64,000 nucleotides of DNA from Streptomyces sp. NBC_00237 (GTDB lineage Bacteria; Actinomycetota; Actinomycetes; Streptomycetales; Streptomycetaceae): the NCBI RefSeq assembly GCF_026342435.1, contig NZ_JAPEMT010000001.1, positions 733,993-797,992 on the forward strand, read 5' to 3'. The position numbers and the translations under genes are program-made. The first letter of the stretch is position 1, and each line of letters begins with the position of its first letter. Shown here one piece after another: positions 8,901 to 19,252 of this stretch. The notes beneath the pieces are model-generated. The model was not told where the DNA came from and ran no database searches. It saw only the letters and a list, made by a program, of their open reading frames with translations.

Positions 8901-9103
8901 AGCACGAGGAGCTCCTCGCGGGCGGCGTGGAGCTGGACTGGCGGCAGACGCCCGACGGTTCGCTGCACGCGGCCACGCTGGAGGGCGTGGCGGCGGGGCT
9001 CGCCTGGGCGGCGGGCCAGTGGCCGAGGCGCTTCGAGGTGGCGGCCCTCCTGGAGGACCCGACGCGGACGGCGGAACTGGCCCGCAACCGCTGGTTCGAC
9101 TAG
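5966..9103 (+). CDS. Sacsin/Hsp90-like GHKL ATPase, very large
   Basis: A 1045-residue protein starting at GTG with an AGGAG 9-14 bp upstream. The N-terminal ~220 residues carry a GHKL ATP-binding fold of the Hsp90/sacsin type: N-box ELAQNAADA beginning at E62 (with N66 and D69) and the glycine box GRFGVGFAA from G129. The rest is a long, acidic, Leu-rich region with no domain I can name. In databases such proteins are labelled sacsin N-terminal ATP-binding-like or Hsp90-like. The actual role (chaperone, defence ATPase or other) is unknown, and the canonical Hsp90 middle and C-terminal domains are not recognisable. A strong hairpin follows the stop. It is likely cytoplasmic and monocistronic. 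Confidence 0.88.
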   Translation: MSVQETDTTGAEDTAPGDPFGTARLRRGVLDAWTATPARFREDANAEEDLALGGYRDRLVVELAQNAADAAGRAGVEGRLRLTLHPATADSPALLAAANTGAPLDAVGAESLSTLRASAKREDTETAVGRFGVGFAAVLAVSDEPAVLGRHGGVRWSLAEARGMAEEAAALKSPGLIDELRRRDGHVPLLRLPLPAEGSAPDGYDTVVVLPLRDPAAVALVEHLLAAIDDALLLTLPGLTEVAVDTPDGVRTLTRSVDGPYTHVDDSAHGPTRWRTSAASGPLARDLLADRPVEERLRPHWSLTWAVPVDDDGAPLPPRTARVVHAPTPTDEPLGVPALLIASFPLDTARRHPAPGPLTDFLVERAADAYAELLRDWDPVGVGTISLTPGPLGKGELDGALRAAIVARLPRVAFLLPAHPTEEQPALRPFEAEVVEGAGEETVRVLAEVLPTLLPAGLERRAELRTLGVGRLPLGDAIERIAGAERAPGWWHRLYESLAGVDPDRLAGLPVPLANGRTAIGPRQVLLPLPDTSADAARQLARLGLRVAHADAAHPLLEKLGALPATPRAVLTTPQVRAAVAASLDGSDVWDEDGLDAEELADAVLGLVRDADLAPGDEPWLGALALPDEDGELSPAGELVVPGSHFAQVMREDELALCEAELAERWGGEVLAAVGVLANFALVRATDVVLDPDEFEPRDGDFAEPDDAGLLDAVDVWCEDVLDRLPDTPLPPVATEIVAVRDLDLVDDDKWPQALALLARPPLRDALTQQVRVLLPDGTTQSVRPYTAWWLRDHPVLDGRRPAGLLAAGGDALLEGLYDEADATGFADEQVLRALGVRTTLASLLAEPGGAAELLDRMTDPRSEVTTSQLHALYTALADLDPEQVTVPEELCVVTDGRVEVVDAADALVVDAPDLLPLTVGLPLLPVAPSRAGALAELLQVRRLSETVPAQVTSEGTAHEVPGEVRELLGPAAPTSYYEHEELLAGGVELDWRQTPDGSLHAATLEGVAAGLAWAAGQWPRRFEVAALLEDPTRTAELARNRWFD

Positions 9104-9120
9104 TTCGCCACTCAAGGAGG

Positions 9121-9155
9121 GCGGGGCCCGACCGGTGGATCCGGTCGGGCCCCGC
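9121..9155. terminator. Bidirectional terminator hairpin
   Basis: Perfect 15-bp inverted repeat (GCGGGGCCCGACCGG and its complement) with a 5-nt loop, lying between the convergent Hsp90-like and P-type ATPase genes. Confidence 0.85.
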
Positions 9156-9185
9156 GCTGCGTACTTCCGTAAGCCGCTCAGTGCG

Positions 9186-11606
<2,421 letters not shown>

Positions 11607-11740
11607 GGCACCGACGGTACGGCCGGATGTTCGGGTTCACCCGTCGAGTAGCCGAATTTCAGGGCCACCGGAGGGCAAGATCCGACCCTCGGACGATGCG
11701 GCCGGACCCGAAGACGTACACGCCGGTCGACTTTGGTCGG

Positions 11741-12031
11741 TTACGGGGCGGAGGGGGAGGCTTCGGCAGCCTCCTGGGCCGCCTTCTCCGCAGCGAACCT
11801 CTTCAGCGCGGCGTCGCGCCCACGGACGTACCAGATGCCGATGAGGCCGAGGCCCGCACCGGCGAGCGGAGTCCAGTACCACCAGATCAGGTCGCGGTCG
11901 GCGAACCAGCCGTAGAAGGCGGCCTGGGCGAGGAAGAGCACGAACCAGATGATCGTGCCGCCGACGATCGTGCCGACGACGGGCCCCTCCAGGGGCTCGG
12001 GTGCCTCGTGCTTCGCTGTCCACTTCGCCAT
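11741..12031 (-). CDS. DUF2530 small membrane protein
   Basis: A 96-residue protein starting MAKWTAKHEAPE. It has a polar N-terminus, two hydrophobic helices (about residues 22-45 and 52-70) and a charged, Ala/Glu-rich C-terminal helix (ALKRFAAEKAAQEAAE). The pattern PEPLEGP followed by a TM pair matches the actinomycete DUF2530 family, of unknown role. Upstream starts in the frame are possible (from 12232), but the conserved part begins here. It lies opposite the purine permease, with about 200 bp between the two starts. Confidence 0.85.
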   Translation of the reverse strand: MAKWTAKHEAPEPLEGPVVGTIVGGTIIWFVLFLAQAAFYGWFADRDLIWWYWTPLAGAGLGLIGIWYVRGRDAALKRFAAEKAAQEAAEASPSAP

Positions 12032-12234
12032 GCGAGTCAGTGTAGGCGGCACTCGTGAGGGGGTCGCGGCAAGGCCGTCGGGCCAGTCGGGACAAGGGTC
12101 TACGCGCGGAGATACCGATCTTCCTGTTATGCATTCATACTGAAACTGCCTTGGTTTGACTTGTTCCGTTCGTTTAAACCTCCAAGTCAGGCCGAATTTC
12201 GCCCCGCTCCTGTCCTTCTCCCGTGAGGTCACGC
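12032..12234. promoter_or_regulatory. AT-richer divergent promoter region
   Basis: The segment 12120-12182 is clearly more AT-rich than its surroundings and contains the palindrome GTTTAAAC (12172-12179) and a TTGACT-like hexamer at 12156-12161. It lies between the divergent DUF2530 and permease genes. I cannot assign exact -10/-35 pairs. Confidence 0.4.
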
Positions 12235-13713
12235 ATGCCCCCCGCCAGCTCCCCGGTGGATGCCGCCGAGCAACCGCCCGCCCCCGAGTCGTCCGCGACG
12301 CAGCCGACGGGGCCGGTCAACGGACTCGACCGGTTCTTCAAGATCACCGAGCGGGGTTCGACCGTCGGCCGCGAACTGCGCGGCGGTCTCGCCACCTTCT
12401 TCGCGATGGCGTACATCATCGTGCTCAACCCGATCATCCTCGGCAGCGCCAAGGACATGTACGGGAACCAGCTCGACAACGGTCAGCTGGTCACGGCGAC
12501 CGTGCTCACCGCCGCCCTGTCGACTCTGCTGATGGGGGTCATCGGCAACGTACCGATCGCGCTCGCCGCGGGCCTCGGCGTCAACACCGTCGTCGCCCTC
12601 CAGCTCGCGCCGCAGATGAGCTGGCCCGACGCGATGGGCATGGTCGTCCTCGCCGGTGTCATCGTGATGCTGATGGTGGCCACGGGGCTCCGGGAGCGCG
12701 TGATGAACGCGGTGCCGCTGGGCCTGCGCAAGGGCATCGCCATCGGTATCGGCCTGTTCATCATGCTGATCGGCCTCGTCGACTCCGGCTTCGTCACGCG
12801 CATGCCGGACGCCGCGCACACCACCGTCCCGCTCCAGCTCGGCACGGGCGGCCACCTCACCGGCTGGCCGGTGCTCGTCTTCGTCCTGGGCGTGCTGCTG
12901 ACGCTCGCCCTGATGACCCGCAAGGTGCCGGGCGCGATCCTGATCTCGATGGTCGTCATGACGGCGGTCGCGATGGTCATTCACCAGGTCGCGGGCCTGG
13001 ACGCGAAGAGCTGGGGCCTGACGACGCCCCAGTGGCCCGGCAACCCGGTCGCTCTGCCCGACTTCGGGCTCGTCGGCAAGGTGAGCCTGTTCGGCGGGTT
13101 CGAGAAGGTCGGGATCCTGACCGGCGTCCTGTTCGTCTTCTCGGTGCTGCTGTCCTGCTTCTTCGACGCGATGGGCACGATCCTCGCGGTCGGCGACGAG
13201 GCCAGGCTGACGGACGAGAAGGGCAACCTGCCGGGCGTCAACAAGGTCCTTCTGGTGGACGGGCTCGCGGTCGCCGCGGGCGGCGGCACCTCGTCCTCCG
13301 CCACCACCTGCTTCGTGGAGTCCACGGCGGGTGTCGGTGAGGGCGCGCGCACGGGTCTCGCCAACATGGTGACGGGCGGGCTCTTCGCGGTCGGCCTGTT
13401 CCTGACGCCGATCGTCACGATGGTCCCGTCGCAGGCGGCGACGCCCGCGCTGCTCGCGGTCGGCTTCATGATCCTGGCGGGCTCGGTCAGGGCGATCGAC
13501 TGGAGCGACTACACGATCGCGATCCCGGCGTTCCTGACGATGCTGATGATGCCGTTCACGTACTCGATCACGAACGGCATCGGCATCGGCTTCGTGAGCT
13601 TCTGCGTGCTGCGGCTCGCGGCGGGCCGAGGGCGCGAGGTGCCGGTGGCGATGTACGCCGTGTCGGCGGTGTTCGCCTTCTACTACCTGATGCCGGCGCT
13701 GGGTCTCACGTAG
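12235..13713 (+). CDS. NCS2/AzgA-type purine permease
   Basis: About 492 residues from the ATG at 12235, favoured because GAGG lies 6 bp upstream; the GTG at 12223 has no such site. A Pro/Ala-rich leader is followed by 12-14 hydrophobic helices. Marks of the xanthine/uracil/guanine permease family: GLATFFAMAYIIVLNP near residue 60, the GLGVNT turn and GIGLFIMLIGLVDSGF, the FDAMGTILAVGDE motif in the middle, and the conserved SSATTCFVESTAGV segment. The AMAYI.V.NP and FDAMGT patterns point to the AzgA subgroup (guanine/hypoxanthine:H+ symport). The plasma membrane is its site. A 26-bp tandem duplication spans its stop codon. Confidence 0.92.
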   Translation: MPPASSPVDAAEQPPAPESSATQPTGPVNGLDRFFKITERGSTVGRELRGGLATFFAMAYIIVLNPIILGSAKDMYGNQLDNGQLVTATVLTAALSTLLMGVIGNVPIALAAGLGVNTVVALQLAPQMSWPDAMGMVVLAGVIVMLMVATGLRERVMNAVPLGLRKGIAIGIGLFIMLIGLVDSGFVTRMPDAAHTTVPLQLGTGGHLTGWPVLVFVLGVLLTLALMTRKVPGAILISMVVMTAVAMVIHQVAGLDAKSWGLTTPQWPGNPVALPDFGLVGKVSLFGGFEKVGILTGVLFVFSVLLSCFFDAMGTILAVGDEARLTDEKGNLPGVNKVLLVDGLAVAAGGGTSSSATTCFVESTAGVGEGARTGLANMVTGGLFAVGLFLTPIVTMVPSQAATPALLAVGFMILAGSVRAIDWSDYTIAIPAFLTMLMMPFTYSITNGIGIGFVSFCVLRLAAGRGREVPVAMYAVSAVFAFYYLMPALGLT

Positions 13714-13754
13714 GTCCGCCGGTACGGGGTCTCACGTAGGTCCGCCGGAACGGG
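13703..13754. repeat. 26-bp tandem duplication at permease stop
   Basis: The unit beginning GTCTCACGTAGGTCCGCCGG occurs twice with a 26-bp period. The first copy includes the TAG stop of the permease, and a partial third (TGTCACGT) follows. Confidence 0.8.
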
Positions 13755-13757
13755 CTG

Positions 13758-13940
13758 TCACGTCAGCCCGTAGAACTTCTCCGTCTCGTCGACCGCCGTC
13801 TTGAAGCGCTCGTCGAAGTCGTCGCGAATGAGCGTCCGGGTCACATAGTCCTGGACGCTCATTCCGCGTTTTGCGGCACGGTCCCGGAGGCGGTCGAGGA
13901 GGTCGCCGTCTATCCGCAGGCTGAGCACTGACGAATCCAT
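13758..13940 (-). CDS. Ribbon-helix-helix (CopG-like) DNA-binding protein
   Basis: A 60-residue protein starting MDSSVLSLRIDGDLLDRL. The short beta strand (SVLSLRI) followed by two helices (GDLLDRLRDRAAKRGM and SVQDYVTRTLIRDDF) is the classic ribbon-helix-helix layout of dimeric repressors and antitoxins. No toxin gene adjoins it, so an orphan regulator is more likely than an antitoxin. Longer in-frame starts (to 14024) would add an Arg/Pro-rich stretch that overlaps the regulatory region of the divergent MarR gene and is not favoured. Targets are unknown. Confidence 0.75.
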   Translation of the reverse strand: MDSSVLSLRIDGDLLDRLRDRAAKRGMSVQDYVTRTLIRDDFDERFKTAVDETEKFYGLT

Positions 13941-14063
13941 CTGCCCAGAGTCGGGCCGGGGGTCGGCCGGGTGTGTCACTTTCCGGTCGCGGCTCACTCG
14001 TACGGGTGACATGTGCGGTGACATCCGCCACCGCTGCCCGTACGCCTGTGATTCAGGTGGTCT

Positions 14064-14090
14064 TTAGCGTGGGTAATGAGTTACGCTAAC
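14064..14090. promoter_or_regulatory. Palindromic operator upstream of marR
   Basis: A 7-bp inverted repeat (TTAGCGT ... ACGCTAA, 12-bp spacer) overlaps a smaller one (GTTA-CGC-TAAC, 14080-14090) ending 4 bp before the MarR start codon. A TAATGA hexamer between the arms could be a -10. The layout suggests autorepression by the MarR protein and a very short leader. Confidence 0.55.
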
Positions 14091-14094
14091 AAAC

Positions 14095-14532
14095 ATGCCT
14101 GACCTGTCCCACGGCGACAACGCCGCCGCCGTGAACGCCCTCCGCTCCGCAGTCATGCTGCTGGGCAGGCGTCTGAAGCACCAACGAGTAGACGAGTCGC
14201 TGAGCCCCACCGAGATGTCGGTGCTCGGCACCCTGGCCCGCTGTGGCAGCGCCACCCCGGGCGAGCTGGCTCGCAAGGAGCACGTACAGCCGCCGTCCAT
14301 GACGCGCATCGTGGCACTGCTCGAAGCCAAGGGACTGGTCCGGCTGGAGCCGCACCCCGAGGACCGCCGCCAGAAGGTGGTCAGCCAGACCGAGACCGCC
14401 GAGGCGATGCTCGAAGAGAGCCGCCGCAAGCGGAACGTCTGGCTGGCACACCTCGCCGACGGTCTGGACGAGGACGACTGGGCGAAGCTGCGCGCTGCCG
14501 CCCCGGTCCTGGAGAAACTCGCCCACTTGTAG
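14095..14532 (+). CDS. MarR-family transcriptional regulator
   Basis: A 145-residue winged-helix regulator. Helix-turn-helix and wing are visible: LSPTEMSVLGTLARCGSATP, ELARKEHVQPPSMTRIVALL and the wing VRLEPHPEDRRQKVV with the DxRxxK-type signature. The N- and C-terminal helices form the dimer interface. The ATG lies 4 bp after a palindrome and has little room for a ribosome-binding site, so the mRNA may be leaderless. The MFS transporter gene follows after about 60 bp, a standard regulator-exporter arrangement, so the protein probably represses both genes until a phenolic or drug-like ligand binds. Confidence 0.92.
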   Translation: MPDLSHGDNAAAVNALRSAVMLLGRRLKHQRVDESLSPTEMSVLGTLARCGSATPGELARKEHVQPPSMTRIVALLEAKGLVRLEPHPEDRRQKVVSQTETAEAMLEESRRKRNVWLAHLADGLDEDDWAKLRAAAPVLEKLAHL

Positions 14533-14595
14533 GAACCGTTCAGGGTGGGCCCTGCCGACAACAACCCCGCGCGCCGTCGAGGAGGCGAACCCACT

Positions 14596-15939
14596 TTGAG
14601 TACGGGATCCGGAGCAGACTCCGCCCCCGCACCGACCACCCCCAAGCAATCCATGTTCAGCTCGCTCAGGAACCGGAACTACCGGCTCTTCGCAAGCGGG
14701 CAAGTCGTTTCCAACACCGGCACCTGGATGCAGCGCATCGCCCAGGACTGGCTGGTGCTCTCGCTCACCGGGTCCGCCTCCTCGGTGGGCTTCACCATCG
14801 CGTTGCAGTTCCTGCCGATGCTGCTCTTCGGGCTGTACGGAGGCGTGCTGGCCGACCGGCTGCCCAAGCGGCCCCTGCTGCTGGTGACCCAGTCGGCGAT
14901 GGGGCTCACGGGCCTGGCGCTGGCCGCCCTGACGCTGAGCGGCAACGTGGAGGTCTGGCACGTGTACGCGACCGCCTTCGTGGGCGGGCTCGTCACCGTG
15001 GTCGACAATCCGGCGCGCCAGACGTTCGTGGCCGAGATGGTCGGGCCGAAGGACCTGCGCAACGCCGTCAGCCTGAACTCCGCGAACTTCCAGTCGGCGC
15101 GGCTGGTGGGGCCCGCCGTGGCGGGCGTGCTCATCACGGCGGTGGGAAGTGGGTACGCCTTTCTGCTGAACGGGCTTTCCTTCCTGGCGCCGATCGCCGG
15201 ACTGCTGATGATGCGGATGTCGGAACTCCACAAGGTGGAGCGGACGCCGCGCGGGAAGGGCCAGTTGAGGGAGGGGCTGCGGTACGTCGCGGGCCGCCCG
15301 GAGCTGATCTGGCCGATCGTGCTGGTGGGCTTCATCGGGACGTTCGGGTTCAACTTCCCGATCTGGCTGAGTGCTTTCACGGACGACGTCTTCCACGAGG
15401 GCGCCGGAACGTACGGGCTCCTGAACACGCTGATGGCGGCGGGCTCGCTGGCGGGTGCGCTGCTGGCGGCCCGGCGCGGGACGTCGCGGCTGCGGCTGCT
15501 GGTGGGGGCCGCGCTGCTGTTCGGCGTGCTGGAGGCGGTGACCGCGTTCGCGCCGTCGTTCTGGATGTTCGCGGCGATGATGGTGCCGATCGGGATGTTC
15601 GGACTCACGGTGAACGTCACCGCGAATTCGAGCGTGCAGATGGCGACCGATCCCGCGATGCGGGGGCGGGTGATGGCCCTGTTCATGATGGTGTTCACCG
15701 GCGGTACGCCGCTGGGGGCGCCGCTGCTGGGCTGGATCACCGACACGTACGGGGCCCGGATCGGCTTCGCGGCGGGCGGGGTCATCTCGGCGGTGGCGGC
15801 GCTGGGGGTCGGCGCGCTGCTCCTTCGCGTCGGCGGGCTGCGGCCGAAGGTGGATCTGCGCCGGGGGCACGAGCACTTCCGGCTGGTGCCGAGTGCGAGG
15901 GCGGGCCGCCGCAACAAGGACCTGGTGGCGGTGGCGTAG
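14596..15939 (+). CDS. MFS exporter paired with MarR regulator
   Basis: About 447 residues from a TTG preceded by GAGGAGG with 10-bp spacing; a GTG at 14545 lacks such a site. A disordered Ser/Pro N-terminus is followed by FSSLRNRNYRLFASGQVVSNTGTWMQRIAQDWLVL, the typical opening of the EntS/DHA3-like MFS exporter group, then about 12 helices. GLYGGVLADRLPKR is the helix 2-3 MFS motif. It probably exports a small toxic or secondary metabolite at the plasma membrane. The C-terminal tail is basic and cytoplasmic. A strong hairpin follows, ending the marR-MFS operon. Confidence 0.9.
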   Translation: MSTGSGADSAPAPTTPKQSMFSSLRNRNYRLFASGQVVSNTGTWMQRIAQDWLVLSLTGSASSVGFTIALQFLPMLLFGLYGGVLADRLPKRPLLLVTQSAMGLTGLALAALTLSGNVEVWHVYATAFVGGLVTVVDNPARQTFVAEMVGPKDLRNAVSLNSANFQSARLVGPAVAGVLITAVGSGYAFLLNGLSFLAPIAGLLMMRMSELHKVERTPRGKGQLREGLRYVAGRPELIWPIVLVGFIGTFGFNFPIWLSAFTDDVFHEGAGTYGLLNTLMAAGSLAGALLAARRGTSRLRLLVGAALLFGVLEAVTAFAPSFWMFAAMMVPIGMFGLTVNVTANSSVQMATDPAMRGRVMALFMMVFTGGTPLGAPLLGWITDTYGARIGFAAGGVISAVAALGVGALLLRVGGLRPKVDLRRGHEHFRLVPSARAGRRNKDLVAVA

Positions 15940-15951
15940 CCCCCGTGGGTG

Positions 15952-15979
15952 GAGGGGCCGCCCCAAGGGGCGGCCCCTC
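15952..15979. terminator. Terminator hairpin between convergent genes
   Basis: Perfect 13-bp inverted repeat (GAGGGGCCGCCCC) with a 2-nt AA loop, 12 bp after the MFS stop and 50 bp before the amidohydrolase stop on the other strand. Confidence 0.85.
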
Positions 15980-16028
15980 AGCGCACCGGCGCACTCCCGG
16001 CCCCGGCGCCTTCCGGCCGGTCCCCGGC

Positions 16029-17681
16029 CTACGCCCCGTAGACCGCCTCGCCGCCCACGTACGTCCCCACCACCCGCGCCTCCGCGATCTCCTCCGCCGC
16101 CCCCGCGAAGATGTCGCGGTCCAGGACGGCGAGGTCGGCGAGCATTCCCGGGCGGATGGAGCCCGTTTCGTCGAGGTGGTTCACGTAGGCGGTGCCTGCG
16201 GTGTAGGCGGCCACCGCCGCGCCCAGGTCGATGCGCTGTTCCGGGAAGAAGGCGGGGACGTCCGCCGAGGCCCCGGGCTCGCGGCGGGTCACCGCGACCT
16301 GGAGGGCGGCCAGCGGGTCCGGGCTGCTGACCGGCCAGTCGCTGCCCGCGCAGAGGGTCGCGCCGGAGCGGAGCAGGTCGCCGAAGGGGTACTGGTGGGC
16401 GGCACGCTCGGGGCCGAGGAAGGGGATGGTCAGCTCGTCCATCTGGGGTTCGTGGGCCGCCCACAGGGCCTGGATGTTGGCCGAAGCGCCGAGGGCGCGG
16501 AAGCGGGGGACGTCGGACGGGTGGACCACCTGGAGGTGGGCCAGGTGCGGGCGCGTGTCGGCCCAGCCGTTCGCGGTACGGGCCGCCTCGACCGCGTCCA
16601 GCGCCTCCCGTACGGCTCGGTCGCCCAGCGCGTGGAAGTGCACCTGGAAGCCCGCCGCGTCGAGTGAAGTGACGTACGAGCAGAGGGACGTGGGGTCGAT
16701 GAAGGAGATGCCCGAGTTGTCGGAGGGGCAGCCGCAGGAGGTGAGGTAGGGGTCGAGCATCGCGGCCGTGTGGTTCTCGGCGACGCCGTCCTGCATGATT
16801 TTTACGGTGGACGCGCGGAGCCGGTCGCCGATCTCCAACTCGGCGCGCGCCGCGATGAGTTCGGGGATCTGTTCCTCGCCCCTGGCGCGGTCCCACCACA
16901 GGGCGCCGTTCACCCTGGCGGTCAGCAGGCCCTCCCGGGCGGCCTTCGCGTAGGCCGGGGACGGGTCGGTCATGCCCGCGTGCGTGCCGACCATGGCGTC
17001 CTGCCAGGCGGTGATGCCGTGCGAGTGCAGGAGACGCTGGGCGCGCAGGAGCCCGGCGAGGATCTCGTCCTGGCCGGGGGCGGGGACGTGGGCCGAGACC
17101 AGGGCCATCGCACCCTCCTGGAGCATCCCGGTGGGTACGCCGTCCGGGTCCCGCTCCAGTCGGCCGTCGGCCGGGTCCGGGGTGTCCCGGGTGACAGAAC
17201 ACAGCTCCAGGGCAAGGGAGTTGGCGAGCCCGCCGTGGTGGTCGCAGTTGACCAGGTAGACGGGGCGGTCCCGTACGACCTCGTCGAGGAAACCGCGCTC
17301 GGGGGTGCCGCCGGGGAAGGCGTCCATCGACCAGCCGCCGCCGGTGATCCACTCCGCTTCGGGGTGGGCGTCGGCGTACGCACGGATGATCTCGCGGTAC
17401 TCCGCCGCGTTCCGCCCGCCGGTCAGGTCGCACTGGCCCATCTCGACGCCGCCGCCGACCGGGTGGACGTGCGCGTCCTGGAAGCCGGGGAGCAGCAGCT
17501 TCCCGGCGAGGTCGACGACGTGGGTGCCGCGTCCGATCAGGTCGCGCACCTCGTCGTGCCCGACGGCGACGATGCGCCCGCCGCGCACCGCGACGGTGGT
17601 CGCCCGGGACCGGGCGGCGTCGACGGTGTGCACGGGGCCGCCGGTGAAGACGAGGTCGGCGGGCTGGTCGAACGTCGGCAT
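16029..17681 (-). CDS. Amidohydrolase, YtcJ-like (amidohydrolase_3)
   Basis: A 550-residue cytoplasmic metal-dependent hydrolase. The start ATG has AAGGAG 7 bp upstream. Features: an N-terminal beta-sandwich (DLVFTGGPVHTVDA), the metal motif DAHVHP (H71, H73), the Gly-rich ITGGGWSMDAF typical of the YtcJ group, a carbamylatable-Lys/His region with VQVHFHALGDRAVREALDAV, the HLQVVHPSD strand and the GSDWPVSSPDPL motif holding the last Asp ligand. The C-terminus rejoins the beta-sandwich. Substrates of this group are mostly unknown. The amino-acid permease just upstream on the same strand (41 bp) suggests that an imported amide or amino-acid derivative is hydrolysed. Confidence 0.9.
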   Translation of the reverse strand: MPTFDQPADLVFTGGPVHTVDAARSRATTVAVRGGRIVAVGHDEVRDLIGRGTHVVDLAGKLLLPGFQDAHVHPVGGGVEMGQCDLTGGRNAAEYREIIRAYADAHPEAEWITGGGWSMDAFPGGTPERGFLDEVVRDRPVYLVNCDHHGGLANSLALELCSVTRDTPDPADGRLERDPDGVPTGMLQEGAMALVSAHVPAPGQDEILAGLLRAQRLLHSHGITAWQDAMVGTHAGMTDPSPAYAKAAREGLLTARVNGALWWDRARGEEQIPELIAARAELEIGDRLRASTVKIMQDGVAENHTAAMLDPYLTSCGCPSDNSGISFIDPTSLCSYVTSLDAAGFQVHFHALGDRAVREALDAVEAARTANGWADTRPHLAHLQVVHPSDVPRFRALGASANIQALWAAHEPQMDELTIPFLGPERAAHQYPFGDLLRSGATLCAGSDWPVSSPDPLAALQVAVTRREPGASADVPAFFPEQRIDLGAAVAAYTAGTAYVNHLDETGSIRPGMLADLAVLDRDIFAGAAEEIAEARVVGTYVGGEAVYGA

Positions 17682-17722
17682 GGGTGGTGCTCCTTGCGGA
17701 AGAAGGGGGTGGTCGGAGAGGT

Positions 17723-19252
17723 TCAGAGAGGGGTGGCCGCTGTGTCCATGGGCAGGACGACCGCGTCCGGGTCGGTGCCCCGGCCCCGGCCCTCCGGGGT
17801 GAAGTACGGGGATTTGCGGACCCACTTGGCGACGGCCGCCGCCACCAGGCCGGAGGCGATGACCAGCACCGGAATGGTCAGCATGAACCAGCCGTTGTCG
17901 GGACTGGCCTCGAAGTGGTCGCTCATCGTGGCGTAGGTGTACGCCAGGTACCCGCCGAGCCCGAAGAGCGCCAGCCCGCTCACCGCCGGGACGATCACCG
18001 AGGCGATGGCCTCGCGGGCACCCGCCCGCAGGTTGGCCCGGAAGCGGACCGCGCAGGCGATGGCGGTGAGGCCGTAGTAGAGGGACACCGTCAGGCCGAT
18101 GGAGTTCACGGCGGTGAGGATCATGTCGTTGAGCTTGGGGATGCCGACCGCGAGGACGGAGATCCCGGCGGCGATCGCCATCAGGACGAGCGTGCCGATC
18201 GCCGGGGTGCCGAAGCGCGGGTGCAACCGGGACCACATCTTGCCCAGCGTACGGTCGCGGCTCATGGCGAGGTTGCCGCGCGCGGTCGGGATGACGCTCG
18301 ACTGGAGCGAGGCGAAGGCCGAACACATCAGGGCGGCGAGGGGGAGCGAGGCCCACGGTTCGGAGGCGAGGGAGGAACCGAGGAAGGTGAGGGCGGCCGG
18401 ACCGTTCTCCATCAACTCGTTGGTGTCCATGACCCGTTGGAAGGCGATCGAGGCGAAGAGGAAGAGCCCGAGCATGGTGAAGAGGGCGATGAAGCCGCCC
18501 CGGGCCGCGTCGCGCGGGTCCTTGCTCTCCTCGTTCACGCTGAACGCCGCGTCCCAGCCCCAGAAGATGAAGACGGCGAGCACGAGGCCCTGCGCGAGCG
18601 CCTGCCCGGAGGAGATCTCGAAGGGGTTCAGCCAGGAGAAGGAGAAGGGCTGGTCGCCGACCAGGATCGCCCACCCGCAGAAGACGATCAGTACCGCGTA
18701 CTCGAAGACCAGCAGGCCGAGTTGGAGGCGCGTGGCGCCCCGTACGCCCGTGATGGCGGTGATGGTGACCACGACCAGGGCGATCAGCCCCACCACCGTG
18801 CTGATGCCGGTGGCGGACGGGTCGAGCGCGATGCCGAAGGCGGAGTCGATCCCCAGCTTGTTGAGGAACTGGAGGATGACCGAGCCGGTCACCGCCCCGG
18901 TGTACGCCATGAAGATCATGGTGCCGACGAGGACGACCCACCCCGTCAGGAACCCGGACCAGGGCCCGATGGTCCGTCCCACCCAGGTGTAGCCGGAGCC
19001 GCAGTTGGGCTCGGTGCGGTTGAGGCGGGCGTAGGCGAGGGCGATGCCGACGATCGGCAGGAAGGCGAGGAGCAGGAGGATCGGCGTCTGACGGCCCGCG
19101 TACGCGGCCAGCGACCCCATCCCGATGCCGATGCTGGTGGTGGCGGCGGTGCTGGAGGCGGCGATGGCCATGCCGTCCTTGACGCCGAGGGAGCGGCGCA
19201 GCGCGGGGGCCGACGGCTGCGTGGATGGTGGCTGCTGCGTGTTCGGGGGCAC
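17723..19252 (-). CDS. APC-family amino-acid permease
   Basis: About 509 residues from the GTG at 19252, chosen because AGGAG lies 8 bp upstream; the GTG at 19261 is too close to it. The protein has 12 or more hydrophobic helices of the amino acid-polyamine-organocation superfamily. The opening LGVKDGMAIAASSTAATTSIGIGMGSL carries the unwound helix-1 glycine segment, and NRTEPNCGSGYTWVGRTIGPW is the APC consensus around helix 2-3. It imports amino acids or amines across the plasma membrane, probably driven by a proton or sodium gradient. Cotranscription with the amidohydrolase and divergence from a TetR gene suggest a small inducible catabolic unit. Confidence 0.9.
   Translation of the reverse strand: MPPNTQQPPSTQPSAPALRRSLGVKDGMAIAASSTAATTSIGIGMGSLAAYAGRQTPILLLLAFLPIVGIALAYARLNRTEPNCGSGYTWVGRTIGPWSGFLTGWVVLVGTMIFMAYTGAVTGSVILQFLNKLGIDSAFGIALDPSATGISTVVGLIALVVVTITAITGVRGATRLQLGLLVFEYAVLIVFCGWAILVGDQPFSFSWLNPFEISSGQALAQGLVLAVFIFWGWDAAFSVNEESKDPRDAARGGFIALFTMLGLFLFASIAFQRVMDTNELMENGPAALTFLGSSLASEPWASLPLAALMCSAFASLQSSVIPTARGNLAMSRDRTLGKMWSRLHPRFGTPAIGTLVLMAIAAGISVLAVGIPKLNDMILTAVNSIGLTVSLYYGLTAIACAVRFRANLRAGAREAIASVIVPAVSGLALFGLGGYLAYTYATMSDHFEASPDNGWFMLTIPVLVIASGLVAAAVAKWVRKSPYFTPEGRGRGTDPDAVVLPMDTAATPL

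Noticed and set aside
6803..9115. Long minus-strand open frame opposite the Hsp90-like ATPase gene (770 codons)
   Set aside because: Arg/Gly/Val-rich product with no fold, created by the high third-position GC of the sense gene; similar frames lie opposite nearly every gene here.
13758..13940. Antitoxin of a toxin-antitoxin pair
   Set aside because: The ribbon-helix-helix gene has no small toxin gene beside it on either strand.
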